Part shown: piece by piece, positions 17,418 to 25,173 of the stretch
How positions within the stretch are numbered: the first letter of the stretch is position 1
How the letters are laid out: every line of letters begins with the position of its first letter
Origin: Zoogloea sp021286885
GTDB lineage: Bacteria; Pseudomonadota; Gammaproteobacteria; Burkholderiales; Rhodocyclaceae
Strand: one strand, 5' to 3'
DNA length: 64,000 nucleotides
Assembly: GCF_041915215.1 (NCBI RefSeq)
Contig: NZ_JAYSBV010000006.1
Position numbers and translations under genes: made by a program
Notes under the pieces: model-generated
Seen by the model: the letters and a program-made list of their open reading frames with translations, nothing else
What the model was told of the DNA's origin: nothing
Database searches by the model: none

Positions 17418-18272
17418 ATGAACACGTTCACCATGGCCCCTTGTTTGGGGGCTTTGCTGTTGCTGGCAGCAACCGGAGCCCAGGCGGGCTCTTCCTGGAG
17501 CTTCACAACCACGGGAACCCAGACCAACGCCGGCAGCTTCGGTAATACCCGTTCTTACGACGCCAACAGCGGTGGCGGCAATGTCACCATCTCTGCCTGG
17601 TCCAATACCAAGAACAGCACCACCTCCACCAGCGCCTACATCGAGAGTGCCTATCTGGGCATCTATACCGGTGGCCTGGGGGTGACCAACCGGGATGGGG
17701 CGACCAGTGCTGGTGATACCTATGAAGGCACCATCACCAATTCGACCGCTCCGGGCCACACCATGGACAACGAGTTGCGCTACGACTCCATGCTGTTCGA
17801 CTTTGGCTCGTCGGCCAAGCTCAACAGTGTGACCGTGGGCTGGTGGTATACCGACTCGGATCTGACCGTTCTGGCCTACACCGGTACCGGCACCCCCACC
17901 TTCACCAGCGCCAACCAGAGCTATTCCAGTCTGCTGTCGAGTGGCTGGAGTGTGGTCAAGGCAAATGCGGGGACAACGGGCACGGCCAACTACAGCAATG
18001 TGGGGCAGGGTGCTGCCCAGTCCACCAATTCATCCACCTACGCGCCGGTGGCGGTGAATGACCTCAACATCAGCGCCCGTTACTGGCTGGTGGGAGCCCT
18101 GAACACCCTGGTGCAGGCCCTGCCCAGTGGTGCCACGGTGAATGCAGGTAACGACTATGTGAAGATCGCTGCGGTGAGCGCGACCTATGCCACCCCCGAA
18201 CCTTCGGGTGCGGTGCTGGTGGGCGGTGCACTGGCCGGCATGTATATGCTGCGTCGTCGTCAGAACGGCTGA
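17418..18272 (+). CDS. PEP-CTERM sorting domain-containing exported protein (XDP1-like)
   Basis: This is a predicted extracellular protein processed by an exosortase. The 284-residue product has a signal peptide (LGALLLLAATGAQA, cleavage near residue 23) and a Ser/Thr/Gly/Asn-rich beta-type body of low complexity. A C-terminal PEP-CTERM signal follows: PEPSG near 260, a hydrophobic helix and an RRRQNG tail. The body resembles exosortase-dependent surface proteins of the XDP1 group, but that match is from memory. It is expressed from its own sigma-54 promoter and ends before a hairpin terminator. Confidence 0.85.
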   Translation: MNTFTMAPCLGALLLLAATGAQAGSSWSFTTTGTQTNAGSFGNTRSYDANSGGGNVTISAWSNTKNSTTSTSAYIESAYLGIYTGGLGVTNRDGATSAGDTYEGTITNSTAPGHTMDNELRYDSMLFDFGSSAKLNSVTVGWWYTDSDLTVLAYTGTGTPTFTSANQSYSSLLSSGWSVVKANAGTTGTANYSNVGQGAAQSTNSSTYAPVAVNDLNISARYWLVGALNTLVQALPSGATVNAGNDYVKIAAVSATYATPEPSGAVLVGGALAGMYMLRRRQNG

Positions 18273-18343
18273 AACCGGCCCAGGCGCCTGCACAGCTCGC
18301 CAGGGGTGAGGATGTGCCGGCCCGTGTGTGGGTGATCAAAGCC

Positions 18344-18382
18344 AACGGGGCTGCTTCCTGGAGGGGAAGCGGCCCCGTTTGC
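18344..18382. terminator. Hairpin terminator between convergent PEP-CTERM and fdhE genes
   Basis: AACGGGGC..GCTTCC and GGAAGC..GCCCCGTT pair over about 15 bp with a single T-G wobble and a short purine loop, followed by TTT. It probably serves the plus-strand PEP-CTERM gene and may also stop the fdh operon. Confidence 0.7.
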
Positions 18383-18426
18383 ATGGTGGGTGGCTGCCTT
18401 GTGTGGCTGCGTTGTGGGCGCGTGGC

Positions 18427-19314
18427 TCAGTCGGCGGCGACCACCAGGAAGGGGTTGGCGCCGCTGCGCCCGTAGCCGGCTTCGCCCATCATCACGTCCA
18501 GGGCCAGGGTGGCCAGGTCGTCGGCGACGGGGTCGGCAAAGGGGTCTTTGTCCAGGTAGAAAACTTTGCGGTAGCTGCCGCAGTCGTCACAGCTCTCGGC
18601 GGCAGCGGCTTGCCAGGGGGCCTGGGCGGGGGCTTGGAGGCGATGCTGGGCCACTTCCTGAATGGTGTCGCAGGAGGTGCAGCGGGCGCGCATCACGTTC
18701 CATTCGGTGTTGCACAGGGGGCAGTGCAGGTAGCGCAGGCCCGCCATGCTGTTACCGATGCGCACCACTGCCGCCACGGCGGGCGTGCCGCAGCAGGGGC
18801 AGAGGGTCTTGTCTTCGGTGGCAGGAGGCGTGCTTGCCAGCCCGCCGGCCATGCGCGTCCAGGGCACCTGGAGGGCGGCGCTGATGAAGGGCGCGGCCCC
18901 CTGGAGGGCGCTGGGCACATCCCCAGCCAGTACCTGACGGGCCAGCCCGTCCAGATCCGCATGGGTGCGCAGGCTGTCGAGAATGGCCCGCACCGGCGCC
19001 GGGGCGAGGGGGCGGAGCGGGGTGATCAGGGCGCCGAGTACATCTTTCCAGGCGTCGGGCAGGGACAGGTTGCGGCTGTCCAGGGGCCAGGCGCCGCTCA
19101 CCGGAATACTGCTGACCACCAGTTGCAGGCTGGCCTGGTGCTGGGCCCGGCTCAGTTCGCCCATCAGGCCCAGCCATGCGCCCAGGGGGTGGCCATTGGC
19201 CAGGGTTTCGAAGCGGCGGGCGCGCTGCTCGAACAGCTCGGCGGAGGGCGCCAGGATGGCGGGCGGCGTATCGGTGCCGCTCAGAATCTGTTCGGGGGTC
19301 TTGAAGCTGCTCAT
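18427..19314 (-). CDS. fdhE: Formate dehydrogenase accessory protein FdhE
   Basis: FdhE is a rubredoxin-like cytoplasmic protein needed for maturation of exported formate dehydrogenases. The 295-residue product has the typical CxxC knuckles in its second half: CPCCG, CPLC, CTSC and CDDCG (about residues 185-270). ATG 19314 is chosen because earlier in-frame codons overlap fdhD and lose family similarity. It is the last gene of the fdh operon, 31 bp after fdhD. Confidence 0.92.
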   Translation of the reverse strand: MSSFKTPEQILSGTDTPPAILAPSAELFEQRARRFETLANGHPLGAWLGLMGELSRAQHQASLQLVVSSIPVSGAWPLDSRNLSLPDAWKDVLGALITPLRPLAPAPVRAILDSLRTHADLDGLARQVLAGDVPSALQGAAPFISAALQVPWTRMAGGLASTPPATEDKTLCPCCGTPAVAAVVRIGNSMAGLRYLHCPLCNTEWNVMRARCTSCDTIQEVAQHRLQAPAQAPWQAAAAESCDDCGSYRKVFYLDKDPFADPVADDLATLALDVMMGEAGYGRSGANPFLVVAAD

Positions 19315-19345
19315 GGGGTCTTGGGAGTGGGTGTGAGACGTGGGC

Positions 19346-20203
19346 TCAGGCAGAAAACTGCAGGCGTTCTTCGTGGGTATACACCACCAGTCGGCGGCCC
19401 CGGGCAAAACCGGCCAGGGTGAGGCCTGCGTCCTGGGCGAGCCGCACCGCCAGGGCCGAAGGGGCCGAGACGGCGACCAGGCAGTTGAGGCCCTGGCTGG
19501 CGGTTTTTTGCACCATTTCGTAGCTGGCCCGGCTGGAAACCAGCACGAAGCCGCTGGCCAGATCGTAGCTGCCCTGGGCCAGGTGGCCCAGCAGCTTGTC
19601 GAGGGCGTTGTGGCGGCCCACATCTTCGCGCAGGGCGAGGATGCGGCCGGTCGGGTCGGCCCAGGCGGCCGCATGGACCGCGCCGGTGCTTTCCCACAGG
19701 CGCTGGAGCCCGGGCATTTCGGCCAGGGCTGCACCAATCGCAAAGGTGTTGAGGGGCGCCGTGCGTACCCGCAGGGGCGGGAGCGGGCGGGCCACGGCGG
19801 CGAGGCTGTCCACCCCGCACAGACCGCAGCCGGTGCGCCCGGCGAGGGTGCGCCGGCGCTCCTTGAGGGCCATGAAGCGGCTGGAGGCGATCTCCAGGTG
19901 TACCTCGATCCCGCCGGCCCCGGCCCGGCACTCCAGATCGTAAAGCTCGGCGGGGTGGGTGAGAATCCCTTCGCTGAGGCTGAAGCCCAGGGCCAGGTCA
20001 GGCAGCTCGGCCGGAGTGGCGAGCATCACGGCATGGGAGATGCCGTTGTAGACCAGGGCCACCGGGACTTCTTCCACCACGTCGTCCAGATAGCGGCTGG
20101 CCCCGTTGCCATCGAGCCGCAGGACCGGCAGTGGCGTGCTGGCGGGCCAGTGGGCGGTGTCGAAGTCGTCGGGGGCGCCCAGGGCGCAGGAGAGGTCGGT
20201 CAT
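19346..20203 (-). CDS. fdhD: Formate dehydrogenase sulfurtransferase FdhD
   Basis: FdhD transfers sulfur from IscS to the molybdenum cofactor so that formate dehydrogenase becomes active. The 285-residue product shows the CxxC motif as GCGLCG (Cys126, Cys129), plus the REDVGRHNALDK block typical of the family and its GDP-like ligand site. It lies between the cytochrome subunit gene and fdhE, consistent with a dedicated maturation set for the upstream enzyme. Confidence 0.94.
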   Translation of the reverse strand: MTDLSCALGAPDDFDTAHWPASTPLPVLRLDGNGASRYLDDVVEEVPVALVYNGISHAVMLATPAELPDLALGFSLSEGILTHPAELYDLECRAGAGGIEVHLEIASSRFMALKERRRTLAGRTGCGLCGVDSLAAVARPLPPLRVRTAPLNTFAIGAALAEMPGLQRLWESTGAVHAAAWADPTGRILALREDVGRHNALDKLLGHLAQGSYDLASGFVLVSSRASYEMVQKTASQGLNCLVAVSAPSALAVRLAQDAGLTLAGFARGRRLVVYTHEERLQFSA

Positions 20204-20228
20204 GGTGCAATCCTCAGCGGGGGCGGGC

Positions 20229-20858
20229 TCAGTGCTTGGGCGTGCTGTTGCCGGTCATTTCCCGGTACCAGCGCGGATGGTGCTTGCGGGCCCAGGCGTG
20301 GGTCACGACACCTTCCACCATGGCGCGGATGGTGCCACGCACCCACAGGGCTGCATACACGTGCACGATGATCCCGGCGATCAGGGCCACGGCGCAGGAG
20401 GCGTGGGCGAGCAGCGCGAGGCGGATCAGCGGAATCGGGAAGAACTCCGCAAAGTAAGGCCGCCAGGCGATGACGCCGGAGAGCAGCAGCCCGGCCATGC
20501 ACACGCACATGAGCCAGAACATGCCCTTCTGACCCCCATTGTAGCGGCCCGTATCGCCCACTTCGCCCCCGGCCATCACGGTGCGGACGGACTTCATCCA
20601 CTTGATGTCATCGTCGGTGATGAAGTTGTGGTGGTAGTAGCGGAAGAACTGGCGCAGGAAGGCGAGGAACATCACCACCCCCACGAAGGGGTGGACGATG
20701 CGCGCCAGCTGGGGCGTGCCGAATACCCCGGTGAGCCAGAAAAAGGCCGGGTAGAAGAAAGCCAGCCCGGAGATGGCCAGCAGGATGAAGCACACCGCCA
20801 CAATCCAGTGATTGATGCGCTCGGCGGCGGAGTAACGCTGTATCAGTTGCTCTTTCAC
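20229..20858 (-). CDS. fdoI: Formate dehydrogenase cytochrome b subunit (gamma)
   Basis: This membrane subunit anchors formate dehydrogenase and passes electrons through two b hemes to quinone. The 209-residue product has four predicted membrane helices with His ligands in RINHWIVAV near residue 17, RIVHPFVG near 57, LLAHASC near 152 and IIVHVYAA near 166. It belongs to the FdnI/FdoI family. The start overlaps the beta-subunit stop by 4 bp, so translation is coupled. Confidence 0.93.
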   Translation of the reverse strand: MKEQLIQRYSAAERINHWIVAVCFILLAISGLAFFYPAFFWLTGVFGTPQLARIVHPFVGVVMFLAFLRQFFRYYHHNFITDDDIKWMKSVRTVMAGGEVGDTGRYNGGQKGMFWLMCVCMAGLLLSGVIAWRPYFAEFFPIPLIRLALLAHASCAVALIAGIIVHVYAALWVRGTIRAMVEGVVTHAWARKHHPRWYREMTGNSTPKH

Positions 20859-21757
20859 TTGGAGGTCTCCTTGGTGGATGCGGCGGATCCGTCGTGCTCG
20901 TCGTGCTCATCATCGGCCCGGTTGGGGCCCACGGTGATGTAGTGGAAGAAGCCGAACAGGCCGGCTGCTGCGATGCCCAGGGTGGCCACCGGCTTGAGCA
21001 GACCCTTCCACAGGCTTACGGTGGTGCTGATGGACGGGTCTTGCGGCAGGCCGTGGTAGAGCGGGGCCTTGTCGGCGTGGTGCAGCACGTACATCACGTG
21101 GGTGCCGCCCACCCCTTGCGGGTCGTACAGACCGGCGTTGTCGTAGCCCCGGTTCTTGAGGTCGGCGATCCGGGTGGCGGCCACTTCCTTCATATCCTCC
21201 TTGGAGCCGAACTGGATGGCGCCGGTCGGGCAGGTCTTGACGCAGGCCGGTTCCTGGCCCACCGCAACCCGGTCAGAGCACAGGGAGCACTTGTAGGCCT
21301 TGTTGTCTTCCTTGGAGATGCGCGGCACGTTGAACGGGCAGCCGGAGATGCAATAGCCGCAGCCGATGCAGTTCTCTTCGTGGAAATCCACGATCCCGTT
21401 CTTGTACTGGATGATGGCGCCGGGGGAGGGGCAGGCCTTGAGGCAGCCGGGCTCGGCGCAGTGCATGCAGCCGTCCTTGCGGATCAGCCATTCCAGCTTG
21501 CCGTTCTCTTCGACTTCGGAGAAGCGCATCACCGTCCAGGCCTGGTCGGACAGGTCGATGGGGTTGTCATACACGCCGATGTTGGTGCCCACTTCGGCGC
21601 GCAGCTCGTTCCACTCGGAGCAGGCCACCTGGCAGGCCTTGCAGCCGATGCAGGTGGTCACGTCGATGAGCTTGGCCACTTCCATCGGGTTGCGGGCCTG
21701 GGGCGTGGCGGTCGGGGTCGCGGAGCGACGCAGGATGTCTAGGGATTGCAATGCCAT
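20855..21757 (-). CDS. fdoH: Formate dehydrogenase iron-sulfur subunit (beta)
   Basis: The beta subunit carries four [4Fe-4S] clusters linking the catalytic subunit to the cytochrome. The 300-residue product has ferredoxin-type Cys clusters: CIGCKACQVAC near 36-46, CMHCAEPGCLKAC near 97-109, CIGCGYCISGC near 130-140 and CSLCSDR...CVKTC near 158-180. A single membrane helix near 255-275 (GIAAAGLFGFFHYI) anchors it, and a charged Asp/His/Glu-rich tail follows. It lies 13 bp after the alpha subunit gene. Confidence 0.95.
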   Translation of the reverse strand: MALQSLDILRRSATPTATPQARNPMEVAKLIDVTTCIGCKACQVACSEWNELRAEVGTNIGVYDNPIDLSDQAWTVMRFSEVEENGKLEWLIRKDGCMHCAEPGCLKACPSPGAIIQYKNGIVDFHEENCIGCGYCISGCPFNVPRISKEDNKAYKCSLCSDRVAVGQEPACVKTCPTGAIQFGSKEDMKEVAATRIADLKNRGYDNAGLYDPQGVGGTHVMYVLHHADKAPLYHGLPQDPSISTTVSLWKGLLKPVATLGIAAAGLFGFFHYITVGPNRADDEHDEHDGSAASTKETSK

Positions 21758-21770
21758 GGGTCAGCGCTCC

Positions 21771-24700
21771 TCAGGCTTTCTCGAGGTTCACGAGGAAGGA
21801 TTTGTACTCGGGGGTCTGGGTGTTGCAGTCGCCCACGAAAGGCGGCAGCGCATTGGTCAGGTAGCCCTTCTTGGCCACGCCTTCCCAGCCCCAGTGGAGC
21901 GGAATGCCGACCTGGTGCACCGTCTGGTTATTGACGGTGAGGGGCTTGATCCGCTTGGTCACGACGGCCTTGGCCTTCACGAAACCGCGCTTGGAACTGA
22001 CCTTCACCCAGTCGCCCTGCTTGATGCCCTTTTCCTGGGCCAGCACTTCGCCAATCTCCACAAACTGTTCGGGCTGGGCGATGGCGTTGAGGCGCACCGA
22101 CTTGGTCCAGAACTGGAAGTGCTCGGTGAGCCGGTAGGTGGTGCCCACGTAGGGGAAATCCTTGGCGGTGCCCAGACGCTCCCGGTCGCCCTTGAACATG
22201 CGCACCGCCGGGCTGCTGACCACCTTGGGGTGCAGCGGGTTGGTGCCAATGGGGGATTCCATCGGTTCGTAGTGCTCGGGGAAGGGGCCGTCCACCAGCT
22301 TGTCCACCGCGAACAGGCGGCCCACGCCTTCGTTGTTCATGATGAAGGGGCTCATGCCGGAGCCGGGGGCTTCGTCGATCTTGAAGTCGGGCACATCGGC
22401 GCCCACCCACTTTTCGCCGTTCCAGGCGATCAGCTTGCGCTTCGGATCCCAGGGCTTGCCCGCCGGGTCGCAGGAGGCGCGGTTGTACAGGATGCGCCGG
22501 TTGGCCGGCCAGGCCCAGGCCCAGCCCGGGGTGTTGCCGCAGCCTGCGTCGGTGTTGTCGCGGCGGGCCATCTGGTTGCCGGCCTGGGTCCAGCTGCCGG
22601 AGAAGATCCAGCAGGCGCACAGGGTGCTGCCGTCGTCCCGCAGGGTGGCAAAGCCAGGCAACTGCTCGCCCTTCTTGACCAGCACCTTGGTGGGGTCTTT
22701 CGGATCGGTCACATCGGCCAGGGCACGGCCATTGAGTTCCTTGGCCAGCTCCTCGGGGGTGGGGTTCTTCGGGTCCTTGTAGGGCCAGGAGAGGTTGAGG
22801 ATGGGCTCGGGCACATTGCCGCCGTCCTTCTTGTACAGATCCCGCAGGGCCGTAAACAGCTCGGCGATGATTTCCTGGTCGGACTTGGCCTCACCGGGGG
22901 GCTCAGCGCCCTTCCAGTGCCATTGCAGCCAGCGGCTGGAGTTCACGATGGCCCCATCTTCTTCGGCAAAGCAGGTGGAGGGCAGGCGGAACACCTCGGT
23001 GGCGATCTTGGTTGGGTCGCTGGGGTTGGATTCGCCGTGGTTCTGCCAGAAGCTGGAGGTTTCGGTGGTGATGGGGTCAATGACCACCATGTACTTGAGC
23101 TTGCTGAAGGCTTCCCGCACCTTGTTGGCATCCGGGAAGGAGGCCAGGGGGTTGAAGCCCTGCACGATCAGGCCATTCACCTTGCCTTGGTGCATCATCT
23201 CGGTCATCTGCAGGACGTCGTAGAGCTTGTCCCACTTGGGCAGCCAGTCATAGCCCCAGTTGTTGTCCTTGGTGGCCTTGTCGCCCCAGAACCACTTCAT
23301 CAGGCTGACCATGAACTTGGGGGTGTTGGACCAGTAGTTGAGCTGATCCGGGCGCACCGCCTTCGGGGTGTTCTTGGCCAGGTATTCGTCGAAGCTCGGG
23401 TGGGCCTTTTCGTTGGGCAGGGTCAGGTAGCCGGGCAGGGCGGTGGACAGCAGGCCCAGATCCGACAGGCCCTGGATGTTGGAGTGACCGCGCAGCGCAT
23501 TCACGCCGCCGCCGGGCATCCCGATGTTGCCCAGCAGCAGCTGGATCATGGCCATGGTGCGGATGTTTTGGGCGCCCACCGTGTGTTGGGTCCAGCCCAG
23601 GGCGTACAGGATGGTGCCCACCTTGTCCGCCTTGGCGGTTTCGCCCAGGTGTTCGCACACCTTGAGGAAGCCTTCCTTGGGGCTGCCGGTGATGTTGGTG
23701 ACCATCTCGGGGGTGTAGCGGGCGAAGTGGGCCTTCATCAGGTTCCACACGCAGCGCGGGTGCTCCAGGCTGGGGTCGGACTTGGCCATGCCGCCCGCGT
23801 CCAGCTCATAGCTCCAGCTGCCGCGCTCGTACTTGCCCTTGTCGGCGTCGTAGCCGGAGAACAGGCCTTCCTCGAACTTGAAGCCCTCGCTTACGATCAG
23901 GCTGGCGTTGGTGTAGGCCTTGACGTAATCCCAGTGGATCTTGTCGTTGGCAATCAGCCAGTTGATGATCCCGCCCAGAAAGGCGATGTCCGAGCCGGCG
24001 CGGATGGGCACGTAGTGGTCGGCCACGGCGGCGGTGCGGTTGAAGCGCGGGTCCACCACGATCAGCTTGGCGCCGCGCTGCTTCTTGGCCTCAATGGCCC
24101 ACTTGAAGCCCACCGGGTGCGCTTCGGCGGCATTGCCGCCCATCACCAGGATGAAGTCAGCGTTCTTGATGTCCACCCAGGAGTTGGTCATCCCGCCGCG
24201 CCCGTAGCTGGCGGCCAGGGCAGCCACGGTGGGGCCGTGGCAGATCCGGGCCTGGGCGTCGGTGGCCACAATGCCCAGGGCGCGCATGAACTTCTGGGTC
24301 AGGATGCCGGTTTCGTTGGAGGAGGCCGAAGCGGTCAGCATCCCGGTGGAAATCCAGCGGTTCACCGGCACGCCTGCTTCGTTCTTGGCAAGGATGTTGG
24401 CGTCCCGGTCGGCCTTCATGTGCTTGGCGATGCGCTCGACGGCCTCATGCCAGCTGATCCGCTTCCATTCGTTGCTGCCGGCTTCGCGCACTTCCGGGTA
24501 CTTGAGGCGGCCAGGGCTATGAACGAAGTCCAGCAGACCGGCGCCCTTGGGGCACAGGGAGCCCCGGCTGACCGGGTGATCCGGATCCCCTTCGATGTGG
24601 ATGATTTCGGCCTTGGCGTTCTTGGCCCCATCCCCGAGGCTGTACATCAGCAGGCCGCAGCCCACCGAACAGTAGGTGCAGGTATTGCGGGTTTCGGTGG

Positions 24701-24827
24701 TGCGGGCGAGGCGGTACTGGCGTACCTCGGCCAGCGCGGCCGTGGGGGAAAAGCCCATGACCGCCAGGCTGGAGGCCCCCAGACCGGCGGATGTGATCTT
24801 GAAGAATTGTCGCCGTGTGACTTGCAT
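21771..24827 (-). CDS. fdoG: Formate dehydrogenase catalytic subunit (alpha), Cys type, Tat-exported
   Basis: This molybdopterin enzyme oxidises formate to CO2 on the periplasmic side. The 1018-residue product starts with a Tat signal (TRRQFFK at 4-10, then a hydrophobic run). It has [4Fe-4S] ligands Cys50, Cys53, Cys57 and Cys92, and RICHGPTV places Cys196 where E. coli FdnG/FdoG have selenocysteine (position 196). No in-frame UGA is involved. Length equals the respiratory FDH-N/FDH-O class. It heads an operon with beta, gamma, fdhD and fdhE, preceded by a sigma-54 promoter. Confidence 0.95.
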   Translation of the reverse strand: MQVTRRQFFKITSAGLGASSLAVMGFSPTAALAEVRQYRLARTTETRNTCTYCSVGCGLLMYSLGDGAKNAKAEIIHIEGDPDHPVSRGSLCPKGAGLLDFVHSPGRLKYPEVREAGSNEWKRISWHEAVERIAKHMKADRDANILAKNEAGVPVNRWISTGMLTASASSNETGILTQKFMRALGIVATDAQARICHGPTVAALAASYGRGGMTNSWVDIKNADFILVMGGNAAEAHPVGFKWAIEAKKQRGAKLIVVDPRFNRTAAVADHYVPIRAGSDIAFLGGIINWLIANDKIHWDYVKAYTNASLIVSEGFKFEEGLFSGYDADKGKYERGSWSYELDAGGMAKSDPSLEHPRCVWNLMKAHFARYTPEMVTNITGSPKEGFLKVCEHLGETAKADKVGTILYALGWTQHTVGAQNIRTMAMIQLLLGNIGMPGGGVNALRGHSNIQGLSDLGLLSTALPGYLTLPNEKAHPSFDEYLAKNTPKAVRPDQLNYWSNTPKFMVSLMKWFWGDKATKDNNWGYDWLPKWDKLYDVLQMTEMMHQGKVNGLIVQGFNPLASFPDANKVREAFSKLKYMVVIDPITTETSSFWQNHGESNPSDPTKIATEVFRLPSTCFAEEDGAIVNSSRWLQWHWKGAEPPGEAKSDQEIIAELFTALRDLYKKDGGNVPEPILNLSWPYKDPKNPTPEELAKELNGRALADVTDPKDPTKVLVKKGEQLPGFATLRDDGSTLCACWIFSGSWTQAGNQMARRDNTDAGCGNTPGWAWAWPANRRILYNRASCDPAGKPWDPKRKLIAWNGEKWVGADVPDFKIDEAPGSGMSPFIMNNEGVGRLFAVDKLVDGPFPEHYEPMESPIGTNPLHPKVVSSPAVRMFKGDRERLGTAKDFPYVGTTYRLTEHFQFWTKSVRLNAIAQPEQFVEIGEVLAQEKGIKQGDWVKVSSKRGFVKAKAVVTKRIKPLTVNNQTVHQVGIPLHWGWEGVAKKGYLTNALPPFVGDCNTQTPEYKSFLVNLEKA

Positions 24828-24943
24828 TGACCCCTCCTGGGAAACGTGGTGTCTTGGTGATCCGGCACGCGGCGATGGGGGCGCCTTTCAGGGAAAGGGC
24901 CCGGATGTGCGCATCTGCGCCAGATCGGGAGTGGAAGCCCCTT

Positions 24944-24959
24944 TGCAGAACCCGTGCCA
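24944..24959 (-). promoter_or_regulatory. Sigma-54 (-24/-12) promoter of the formate dehydrogenase operon
   Basis: On the minus strand the sequence reads TGGCAC, spacer GGGTT, CTGCA: a perfect -24 half and a -12 half with one deviation, with GG and GC ten bases apart. It lies about 117 bp before the catalytic subunit start. The adjacent divergent gene encodes a sigma-54-dependent response regulator, which supports the assignment. Confidence 0.75.
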
Positions 24960-24976
24960 GTAAAGGGGGCTTTATT

Positions 24977-24989
24977 AATCAATGCATTA
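24977..24989. promoter_or_regulatory. IHF binding site consensus
   Basis: AATCAATGCATTA matches WATCAANNNNTTR at every position. It lies between the -24/-12 element and the upstream dyad, where IHF bends DNA at NtrC-type promoters. IHF binding is inferred. Confidence 0.6.
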
Positions 24990-25035
24990 GCTGGATTGAT
25001 CCGGGTTTGATCCCAATCCGTGACAAATTGGGCAA

Positions 25036-25067
25036 GACAGAATGTCCCGCCCCTGGGTCATTCTGTC
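25036..25067. promoter_or_regulatory. Dyad, probable activator-binding site for the fdh operon
   Basis: GACAGAATG (25036-25044) and CATTCTGTC (25059-25067) are perfect inverted repeats. Allowing one mismatch the arms extend inward to 13 bp (CCC and GGG). The dyad lies about 80-110 bp upstream of the -24/-12 element and about 107 bp before the response regulator start, so it may also serve autoregulation. Confidence 0.6.
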
Positions 25068-25173
25068 CGCTAGGCCGTGGCGTGTCGGGTGAAATGCGGC
25101 TTTCCCTGAGGGAGGTGGGCGCCGGGCTTGTTATGATTTCTGTCTGATCTGCCCTTTTTGCTGTTTTCGCCCC

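Noticed and set aside
21366..24830. 1154-residue open frame on the plus strand opposite the FDH catalytic gene
   Set aside because: It mirrors a well-supported minus-strand gene in GC-rich DNA, has Gly/His/Val/Leu-rich content typical of antisense frames and no family motifs.
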